From: an uncultured Porphyromonadaceae bacterium
GTDB lineage: Bacteria; Bacteroidota; Bacteroidia; Bacteroidales; Muribaculaceae
Length of the DNA stretch: 61,231 nt
NCBI GenBank assembly: GCA_947175265.1
Contig: CAMWMD010000014.1
Coordinates: 1-61,231 of the forward strand
Direction: 5' to 3'
Shown here: piece after piece, positions 55,017-61,231 of the stretch
Numbering within the stretch: the first letter of the stretch is position 1
How the letters are laid out: each line of letters begins with the position of its first letter
Program-made: the position numbers and the translations under genes
Notes under the pieces: model-generated
What the model was told of the DNA's origin: nothing
Databases searched by the model: none
What the model saw: only the letters and a program-made list of their open reading frames with translations

Positions 55017-56120
55017 TCAGACGTTGAAGCGGAAGTGCATTATGTCGCCATCATTCACCACGTATTCCTTACCCTCGACCGACATCTTGCCGGCTTCCTT
55101 GACAGCGTTCTCGGAACCGAGATTCACGAAATCATCATACTTTATGACCTCGGCACGTATAAACCCTTTCTCGAAATCGGTGTGAATGATTCCGGCAGCC
55201 TGGGGAGCCTTTGTGCCACGGAGGAAAGTCCATGCGCGCACCTCATCGGGACCGGCCGTGAAATAGGTCTGAAGGTCAAGGAGCGCATAGGCGGCCCGTA
55301 TCAGACGGCTCACGCCACTCTCCTTGAGCCCTATCTCCTCAAGGAACTCAGCCCTCTCCTCGGCAGTCTCCAGTTCGGCTATCTCGCTCTCGGTAGCCGC
55401 CGCCACTATCATGAGTCCGGCCGGATCATCCTTCAGGGCTTCCCTGACCTGATCCACATACTTGTTGCCGTCAACGGCGGAGGCGTCATCCACGTTGCAG
55501 ACATAAAGCACCGGCTTATTGGTGAGGAGGAAGAGATCACGGGCGAACTTCTGCTCATCCTTGGTCTCAAACTGCACACTGCGGGCCGGTTTACCGGCCT
55601 CCAGAGCCTCCTTGTATGCCTGGAGCACGTCGGCCTGCAGACGGGCTGTCTTGTCACCCCCTGTCTGGGCAGCCTTCAGGGTCTTGGCAAGACGTGCATC
55701 GACGGTCTCAAGGTCTTTCAACTGAAGTTCGTAATTGATTATCTCCATATCCCTTACGGGGTCGACGCTTCCGTCAACATGGGTGATGTTGTCATCATCA
55801 AAACAACGGAGCACGTGCAATATGGCATCCGTCTCGCGTATGTTGGCAAGGAACTTGTTGCCGAGTCCCTCACCCTGGGCCGCCCCCTTCACAAGCCCGG
55901 CGATATCCACGATCTCCACCGTAGCGGGAACCACGCTGCGGGGGTTGCACATCTCCACGAGTTTATTGAGCCTCTCATCAGGCACCGTGATCATCCCCAC
56001 GTTCGGCTCAATAGTGCAGAACGGGAAATTTGCAGACTGAGCCTTGGCGTTGCTCAGACAGTTGAAAAGTGTGGACTTTCCGACATTCGGCAGTCCTACT
56101 ATACCGCATTTCAATGACAT
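55017..56120 (-). CDS. ychF: Redox-regulated ATPase YchF
   Basis: 367 residues from [17 protein letters not shown] (ATG at 56118-56120; the in-frame ATG 36 nt upstream gives an unusual N-terminus). G1 is GLPNVGKS, G3 is DIAGLVKGA; the G4 motif is altered, as usual in this ATP-preferring Obg relative. A coiled-coil arm and a C-terminal TGS-like domain ([20 protein letters not shown]) follow. A ribosome-associated ATPase of normal length. Confidence 0.97.
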   Translation of the reverse strand: MSLKCGIVGLPNVGKSTLFNCLSNAKAQSANFPFCTIEPNVGMITVPDERLNKLVEMCNPRSVVPATVEIVDIAGLVKGAAQGEGLGNKFLANIRETDAILHVLRCFDDDNITHVDGSVDPVRDMEIINYELQLKDLETVDARLAKTLKAAQTGGDKTARLQADVLQAYKEALEAGKPARSVQFETKDEQKFARDLFLLTNKPVLYVCNVDDASAVDGNKYVDQVREALKDDPAGLMIVAAATESEIAELETAEERAEFLEEIGLKESGVSRLIRAAYALLDLQTYFTAGPDEVRAWTFLRGTKAPQAAGIIHTDFEKGFIRAEVIKYDDFVNLGSENAVKEAGKMSVEGKEYVVNDGDIMHFRFNV

Positions 56121-56259
56121 TGTCTTTTGAATTATATCCTGCCCCATTTCCCTCACGGCAGAGGGTATAAGACAGAAAGATGAAGAATATCTGCAAAATT
56201 ACAAATAATTCTGCAAATATCCTTCATCTTTTATTTCACCGGGAGCGCTTTGCGTCAAA

Positions 56260-56733
56260 TCAAGGCACCCTCGACACTCTTTCGTAAATATATGTCTGTG
56301 TGCGGTTGCCTATCTGCCATTGTAGCCAGAGTGTGTCATATCCGTCGGTAAACCAATAAGCCATCGTAGACTGTTCACCGTTGGCATACTGCACGTTGAT
56401 CTGATAGTTGGTCGTGGTGTTGCCCGACATCTGGCAGAAATATGCCATCGTCTCAGCATACAGGCGGCCGTAGTCATAGTAGTAGTAACGCCCTCTGCCA
56501 CCTCCGTAGAACTCCATGTAATTGGTATCATAGCGTCCTACAGGCTGTGAGTTGGCCTGCACAAGTTCCCAGGTGCCGTTAAGGTCCTGGTCATAGAAAT
56601 AATTGGAGCCCCAACCCGGCGGCGGTGCGTAAGGCCAATTGTCGTCGTCGTCGACGCAACCCGTCAGCAACGTGGCTGTAGCGAGTGCGAGTATGAGGGT
56701 GAAGAGGATACTGCTGAAGGAAATTTTTTTCAT
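56260..56733 (-). CDS. Putative lipoprotein
   Basis: 157 residues from MKKISFSSILF. Lipobox ATLLTGC, then an acidic DDDDNWPYAPPPG linker and a domain with LNGTWELVQAN and QWQIGNRTQTYIYERV, a lipocalin-like arrangement seen in many small Bacteroidales lipoproteins. Tyr-rich centre (GRYYYYDYGRLYAE). Function unknown. Confidence 0.75.
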   Translation of the reverse strand: MKKISFSSILFTLILALATATLLTGCVDDDDNWPYAPPPGWGSNYFYDQDLNGTWELVQANSQPVGRYDTNYMEFYGGGRGRYYYYDYGRLYAETMAYFCQMSGNTTTNYQINVQYANGEQSTMAYWFTDGYDTLWLQWQIGNRTQTYIYERVSRVP

Positions 56734-56824
56734 AAGCAATGATGTTTTCCTTTAAAACCCCTTTCTACCCATATTTGTTCTCTCCGACCACTTGTGAAAT
56801 AACCGCTCCGGGGGGTAATGAGAC

Positions 56825-58141
56825 CTATTTATCCCTCATGAAGATCTGTATCGGCGTTCCTGTGAAGTCCCATTTCTCACGGATCTTGTTCTCAAGGAAA
56901 CGGCGGTAAGGCTCCTTCACCCACTGGGGAAGGTTGCAGAAGAAGACAAACGTAGGTATAACGGCCTCCTTAAGCATGGTGACATATTTGATCTTCACAA
57001 ACTTACCCTTATTGCTCGGCGGGGGAGTTATGGCTATCTGCTCAAGCATATAGGTGTTGAGCTGTGAGGTGGGAATGAGCCTCTTGCGGTTGTTGAACAC
57101 CTCGATTGCCGTCTCCAGCACCTTGAATATCCTCTGCTTCGTCAGCGCGGACGTGAAGAGTATCGGGAAATCGGTAAAGGGTGCGAAACGGCTGCGTATT
57201 GCCTCCTCAAAACGCTTCTGGGCGGTAAGGGACTTGTCTTCGACAAGATCCCACTTATTTACGCAGACCACAAGCCCTTTCCTGTTTCTCTGTATCAGGC
57301 CGAATATGTTGGCATCCTGCCCCTCGATTCCACGTGTGGCGTCGATCATCAGGATGCAGACGTCGCTCGCCTCAATGGAGCGTATGGAGCGTATCACGCT
57401 GTAATACTCTATATCCTCGTTCACCTTCTGCTTCTTCCTTATTCCGGCGGTGTCGACCAGATAGAAATCGAAGCCATATTTGTTATAGCGGTGATATATG
57501 GAGTCGCGGGTAGTGCCGGCAATATCCGTCACTATATGTCTCTCCTCGCCGATGAAGGCATTGATGAGGGATGATTTACCTGCGTTCGGACGCCCTACGA
57601 TGGCAAACTTGGCTATGTTGTCCTCCGGTTTGTCATCCTCCTTGGGCTCCGGCATATCGGCTATTATCGTGTCAAGCAGTTCGCCGGTGCCGCTACCGTT
57701 GGCCGACGATACCTCTATCGGATCGCCGAGACCGAGGGAATAGAATTCCGGGATGTTGAAACGTGCGTCACCCTTATCCTCCTTGTTGGCCACAAGAATC
57801 ACGGGCTTTTTGGAACGGCGTAGTATGGCCGCCACCTGGTCGTCGAGATCGGTCACCCCGTTTGAGGCATCCACGACGAAAAGAATCACGTCGGCCTCCT
57901 CAATGGCTATCTCCACCTGCTTGTTGATCTCCCCCTCGAAAATATCCTCGGAATTGACCACCCAGCCTCCGGTGTCGACAATTGAGAACTCCTGCCCGCA
58001 CCAGTCGACCTTACCGTACTGGCGGTCGCGGGTAGTGCCCGCGGTGTTGTCGACAATCGCGCTGCGGGTCTGCGTCAAACGGTTGAACAATGTGGATTTC
58101 CCCACATTCGGCCGCCCTACTATTGCTACTAATCTGCTCAT
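56825..58141 (-). CDS. der: Ribosome biogenesis GTPase Der (EngA)
   Basis: 438 residues with two G domains in tandem: GRPNVGKS at 8-15 with DTGGWV, and GRPNAGKS near 184 with DTAGIRKK, then a KH-like C-terminal domain. It assists 50S subunit maturation. Followed by era upstream on the same strand with an 88-bp gap. Confidence 0.98.
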   Translation of the reverse strand: MSRLVAIVGRPNVGKSTLFNRLTQTRSAIVDNTAGTTRDRQYGKVDWCGQEFSIVDTGGWVVNSEDIFEGEINKQVEIAIEEADVILFVVDASNGVTDLDDQVAAILRRSKKPVILVANKEDKGDARFNIPEFYSLGLGDPIEVSSANGSGTGELLDTIIADMPEPKEDDKPEDNIAKFAIVGRPNAGKSSLINAFIGEERHIVTDIAGTTRDSIYHRYNKYGFDFYLVDTAGIRKKQKVNEDIEYYSVIRSIRSIEASDVCILMIDATRGIEGQDANIFGLIQRNRKGLVVCVNKWDLVEDKSLTAQKRFEEAIRSRFAPFTDFPILFTSALTKQRIFKVLETAIEVFNNRKRLIPTSQLNTYMLEQIAITPPPSNKGKFVKIKYVTMLKEAVIPTFVFFCNLPQWVKEPYRRFLENKIREKWDFTGTPIQIFMRDK

Positions 58142-58166
58142 TATTTTTATAATTCTTTATGAAAGC

Positions 58167-58197
58167 CACCCTCCCCCGTCATTGGCCGGGGAGGGTG
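58167..58197 (-). terminator. Hairpin between era and der
   Basis: CACCCTCCCC (58167-58176) pairs with GGGGAGGGTG (58188-58197). A short T-run (GCTTTC) follows on the minus strand; probably a partial terminator or processing site after era. Confidence 0.55.
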
Positions 58198-58229
58198 TGA
58201 TATTCTTTATTCTAATTAAAAACGACGTA

Positions 58230-59144
58230 TCATTCAAGATACCCGAACGCCCTGAGTTTATTCTCGCGGTTTCTCCAGTCTTTCTCTACCTTGACAAACA
58301 TCTCGAGGAAAACCTTCTTGCCGAAGAATTTCTCTATATCCTGACGGGCTTCGATGCCTACCTTCTTGATCTTCTCGCCACCCTTACCTATGATGATACC
58401 TTTCTGAGAATCACGCTCCACATATATGACTGCCATTATGTGGATTGCATTCTCCTTCTCGTCAAATTTCTCAACGATCACTTCCGTGCTGTAAGGTATC
58501 TCCTTGTCATAATTGAGGAGCAGTTTCTCACGTATGATTTCCGTCACGAAGAAGCGTGCGGGTTTGTCGGTGAGGGCATCCTTTCCGAAGAACGGGGGCG
58601 ACGGGGGAAGGAGTTCCACAATACGGTTCTTCAGGTTATCTATGTTGAAATGCTCAGTCGCGCTCGTAGGGAAGATCTCCGCCTTCGGCAGACGCTCGTG
58701 CCATTGGGCCACAAGTTTCTCAAGTTCGCCGTCCCCTTTGAGAAGGTCGATCTTGTTGATGACGAGAAGCACGGGGACATCCTCTTTGGCCACACGGTCA
58801 AGATACTCCTTGTTTTTCTCAGGATCCTCCACGACATCGGTGACATAGAGAAGGATATCGGCATCCGTCAGGGCACCCTCCGAAAATTCGAGCATGGATT
58901 CCTGGAGTTTATACTTGGGCTTCAGCACACCCGGGGTATCGGAATAGACGATCTGATATTCCGGAGTGTTGACGATACCCATGATACGGTGGCGCGTGGT
59001 CTGTGCCTTGGAGGTGATTATTGATATGCGTTCACCCACGAGGTCATTCATTAGGGTGGATTTTCCCACATTAGGGTTACCCACGATATTTACAAATCCG
59101 GCTCTGTGGGGTGTTTCTTCACTAATTTTGTTATCTGCGTCCAT
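58230..59144 (-). CDS. era: GTPase Era
   Basis: 304 residues from the ATG at 59142-59144 (MDADNKISEETP). The in-frame ATG at 59165 abuts the -7 element and is upstream of the likely transcript start. G1 GNPNVGKST, G3 DTPGVLKP, G4 NKIDLL, then the C-terminal KH domain with IIIGKGGEKIKKVG. Era binds the 3' end of 16S rRNA during 30S assembly. Confidence 0.97.
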   Translation of the reverse strand: MDADNKISEETPHRAGFVNIVGNPNVGKSTLMNDLVGERISIITSKAQTTRHRIMGIVNTPEYQIVYSDTPGVLKPKYKLQESMLEFSEGALTDADILLYVTDVVEDPEKNKEYLDRVAKEDVPVLLVINKIDLLKGDGELEKLVAQWHERLPKAEIFPTSATEHFNIDNLKNRIVELLPPSPPFFGKDALTDKPARFFVTEIIREKLLLNYDKEIPYSTEVIVEKFDEKENAIHIMAVIYVERDSQKGIIIGKGGEKIKKVGIEARQDIEKFFGKKVFLEMFVKVEKDWRNRENKLRAFGYLE

Positions 59145-59165
59145 AATATGTTTATTTTGGGTCAT

Positions 59166-59197
59166 GAAAGATACGGCCGGAAGAGCCGTATATCAAA
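59166..59197 (-). promoter_or_regulatory. Promoter of era
   Basis: Minus strand TTTG (59197-59194), 20-nt spacer, TATCTTTC (59173-59166). It decides the start codon of era. Confidence 0.7.
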
Positions 59198-59250
59198 TAA
59201 ACGTCTGAATCGGGCATGGGGTTCAGCCGGGACGCAACTGTCTATGCGAC

Positions 59251-59281
59251 GGCGGGCAGACAAATGATTTGTCTGCCCGCC
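59251..59281. terminator. Perfect 15-bp inverted repeat between fabH and era
   Basis: GGCGGGCAGACAAAT pairs with ATTTGTCTGCCCGCC around a single base. No T-run on either side, so it may act as a transcript-end stabiliser after fabH rather than a classical terminator. Confidence 0.6.
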
Positions 59282-59315
59282 TTGATAACGTAATATCTGT
59301 TTATACCGTCCCTTT

Positions 59316-60305
59316 TCAGGAATCGAATGCCCAGATGAGATACATGGCGCCCCAGGTGAAACCTGCGCCGAAAGCGGTCATGAGCACCTTGTCGCCCTTC
59401 TTGAGTTTATGCTTATACTCATCAAGGCAGAGAGGGATTGATGCGGCTGAGGTGTTGCCGTAATGCTGGATGTTGACAAGCACCTTCTCCTCGGAGATTT
59501 TAGTACGCCCTGCCACAGCCTCGATAATCCTGAGGTTGGCCTGATGAGGGACAAGCCAGTCGACATCCTCCACTGTGAGGTTATTGCGCTCCATGACGGA
59601 GAGGGTGGAGGTCAGCATATCGGTGACTGCGTTCTTATATACCTGTCTTCCCTCCTGATAGATGTAGTGCTCGCGTGCGGCCACGGTCTCAGCCGAAGCG
59701 GGCTTCACGGAGCCACCCGCCTTCATCAGAAGATGGGGAAGGCCGGAGCCGTCGACATGGAACTCACCGTCCATCACCCCTACATTCTCCTCGGTGGGCT
59801 CAACGAGCACAGCGGCGGCGGCATCTCCGAAAAGCGGACATGTGGCACGGTCCTGATAGTCGGTCATGCTCGACATCTTCTCCGCACACACCACAATTAT
59901 CTTTTTCCCGAGTCCGGCCTGTATATAGGCGCGGGCTGCCTGAAGGGTGACGATAAATCCGGCGCACGCTGCCTGAATGTCGTAGGAGTAGGCATTCACC
60001 AGCCCCGTCTCATATTGTATCACGGATGCTGTGGAGGGGAAGCGGTAGTCAGGATTTGAAGTGGCGCAGATAAGGAGATCGATCTCTTCAGGGGCTGTGC
60101 CTGTGTCATTGAGAAGTTTCTCCACCGCCTTGATGCCCATGAAACTTGAGCCTTTGTTCTCATCCTTCAGGATCCTTCTCTCCTTGATACCCACACGTGT
60201 GGTGATCCACTCGTCGTTGGTGTCGACCATTTTGGAGAGCATATCATTGTCAAGGATATCGTCAGGAACGTAAGAGGCGATACCGCTGATTTTTGCGTTT
60301 AGCAT
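59316..60305 (-). CDS. fabH: Beta-ketoacyl-ACP synthase III
   Basis: 329 residues. Catalytic Cys in AACAGFIVTLQ near 113, His in LVPHQANLRIIEA and Asn in NIQHYGNTSAASIP complete the Cys-His-Asn triad. It starts fatty-acid synthesis by condensing an acyl-CoA with malonyl-ACP. It follows rpmF and the DUF177 gene, a common bacterial order. Confidence 0.97.
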   Translation of the reverse strand: MLNAKISGIASYVPDDILDNDMLSKMVDTNDEWITTRVGIKERRILKDENKGSSFMGIKAVEKLLNDTGTAPEEIDLLICATSNPDYRFPSTASVIQYETGLVNAYSYDIQAACAGFIVTLQAARAYIQAGLGKKIIVVCAEKMSSMTDYQDRATCPLFGDAAAAVLVEPTEENVGVMDGEFHVDGSGLPHLLMKAGGSVKPASAETVAAREHYIYQEGRQVYKNAVTDMLTSTLSVMERNNLTVEDVDWLVPHQANLRIIEAVAGRTKISEEKVLVNIQHYGNTSAASIPLCLDEYKHKLKKGDKVLMTAFGAGFTWGAMYLIWAFDS

Positions 60306-60406
60306 AATTCCGTTTTTGGAGGTAACTATAGAAATATAGTCGGCTCCTGCGCCCGGACCGGGGCGAGGAGTCGGCTGATTGTGATAAGGGATTGTCTCGA
60401 CCGGAA

Positions 60407-60589
60407 TCAGATTGCTGCCTTATCGATTACGAGTTTACCGCGATAGTAACCGCATTCGCCGCAAACGTTGTGGTAAACATGCCATGCGCCGCAGTTCGGG
60501 CAGATGGCCAATGTCGGGATAAGGGCTTTGTCGTGTGTGCGGCGTTTTGCTGTACGGGTATGCGATTGTCTGCGTTTAGGATGTGCCAT
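60407..60589 (-). CDS. rpmF: 50S ribosomal protein L32
   Basis: 60 residues, basic N-terminus MAHPKRRQSHTRTAKRRTH and a zinc ribbon CPNC ... CGEC. Lies between the DUF177 gene and fabH. Confidence 0.98.
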   Translation of the reverse strand: MAHPKRRQSHTRTAKRRTHDKALIPTLAICPNCGAWHVYHNVCGECGYYRGKLVIDKAAI

Positions 60590-60629
60590 TTTAGTGTATC
60601 TTTATTTTGTTGTTTTGTTTGTTTCTTTT

Positions 60630-61160
60630 TCAGTCCTCGGAGTCGATGCCCGCGCTGATCTCGGAGTCTACCTCATCCATGGCATCGGCCACCTCATCAT
60701 CTCCCGTGTCGCTGTGATGCTTGTGGAGCGCGGCCGCCATTGCGCGGTTGCATTTCCCAAGCGGATGGACATGGCGTAGAGGGATAGTCAGCACAATGGT
60801 GTCGTAGAGCATGTAGGCCACGTTGAGGAAAGAACTCGTCTCAGGTATGATGAGCAGGTCGTCTGTCTCATCATTGAAATCATCGCCATACTTCACGGTA
60901 AGATGATAGACGGTATCTACCTCATGATCAAGCGGATCAAGACAACGGTCGCAGGGCACCTGAAGCATACCCTTACAGGTGAACGTGCAGTCGTAGACAT
61001 CGTTTTTCTTTACAAGATCAAGATGCACCTTCACATCGGCGGATATGACATCAGGATTCTCCATGTTCTTGAAGAATTCCGTACCACATTCAAACTCCTG
61101 CTCATGTCGTCCCTCCCCGAGAGACGCGAGCTGAACTTTATATTGCGAAAATTTTCCCAC
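60630..61160 (-). CDS. DUF177 (YceD-like) protein
   Basis: 176 residues. The family mark is the cysteine pair in VPCDRCLDPLDHEV near 90, followed by an acidic region (YGDDFNDETDDLLIIPE) and a conserved region near the C-terminus (LTIPLRHVHPLGKC). YceD-type proteins sit before rpmF in most bacteria and are linked to 23S rRNA metabolism. Confidence 0.93.
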   Translation of the reverse strand: MGKFSQYKVQLASLGEGRHEQEFECGTEFFKNMENPDVISADVKVHLDLVKKNDVYDCTFTCKGMLQVPCDRCLDPLDHEVDTVYHLTVKYGDDFNDETDDLLIIPETSSFLNVAYMLYDTIVLTIPLRHVHPLGKCNRAMAAALHKHHSDTGDDEVADAMDEVDSEISAGIDSED

Positions 61161-61174
61161 TGTTTTTTCGTATA

Positions 61175-61231
61175 TGGTACCTCCGAGGGGAATCGAACCC
61201 CTATCTAAAGTTTAGGAAACTTCTATTCTAT
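61175..61231 (-). tRNA. tRNA-Arg (CCT), partial at the right edge
   Basis: Minus strand. The 3' part is present: anticodon loop TTCCTAA in a GAAGT/ACTTT stem (CCT at 34-36), T-arm AGGGG/CCCCT with loop TTCGATT, acceptor strand CGGAGGT, discriminator A and encoded CCA at 61177-61175. The 5' acceptor and D-arm lie beyond the window. It ends 14 bp before the DUF177 start. Confidence 0.9.

Noticed and set aside
55035..56117. 360-codon plus-strand frame over ychF, and a similar 423-codon one at 57753-59024 over der/era
   Set aside because: Shadows of highly conserved GTPase genes.

Overview
The window looks like a Bacteroidales chromosome, most likely from the Muribaculaceae or a close relative (inferred). 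The support is the promoter style (TTTG, about 20 nt, TAnnTTTG), the lack of Shine-Dalgarno sites, the families present (DUF4254, paired AAA-ATPase/PD-(D/E)XK genes, Porin_O_P, BspA-type LRR protein, TPR-HTH regulator) and the gene order fabH-rpmF-DUF177. Housekeeping genes are moderately GC-rich; the island at 32-43 kb and the kinase-like gene at 14.7 kb are clearly more AT-rich.

Layout. 0-2.8 kb: two tandem AAA-ATPase/nuclease-like genes (minus), the first cut by the window edge, sharing a 643-bp identical core. 3.2-3.9 kb: tRNA-Glu, rpsT, tRNA-Glu. 3.9-14.6 kb: a plus-strand run of envelope genes (DUF4254, glycosyltransferase 9, large TPR protein, beta-barrel protein, small unknown protein, LTA-synthase-like sulfatase-fold enzyme, MFS transporter). 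14.6-18.9 kb: a kinase-like gene between two perfect 48-bp copies of a promoter, then a tricorn-type protease. 18.9-31.5 kb: aminotransferase, recA, PfkB kinase with a small cysteine protein, porin, then mfd, a C-terminal-processing-type protease and nadB on the minus strand.

31.6-49.9 kb is the accessory island. It opens with a decayed type I restriction locus (hsdM with its centre deleted, intact dinD, hsdS broken twice). hsdS ends exactly where an RHS toxin archive begins. The archive reads on the minus strand from 49.9 kb: a promoter, a secreted 314-aa protein, a 1943-aa secreted YD/RHS protein whose C-terminal tip (alpha) is followed by a lipoprotein that is its likely immunity protein, an ISAs1-family transposase remnant, then three orphan cassettes. 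Two orphan cassettes carry their own copy of the operon promoter and start codon, fused to a shortened RHS core with the same frame-breaking deletion. One orphan cassette holds an almost identical copy of tip alpha plus immunity. The others hold a different, membrane-type tip (beta), small membrane proteins and a twice-repeated block of three immunity-like genes. The simplest reading is a store of silent tip/immunity cassettes that recombine with one expression site.

50.1-54.5 kb: a TPR-HTH regulator divergent from a secreted LRR protein with three repeated C-terminal domains. 54.5-61.2 kb: ordinary minus-strand genes (small unknown protein, ychF, lipoprotein, der, era, fabH, rpmF, DUF177) and the 3' part of a tRNA-Arg at the edge. 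No CRISPR array, rRNA or intact mobile element was seen.
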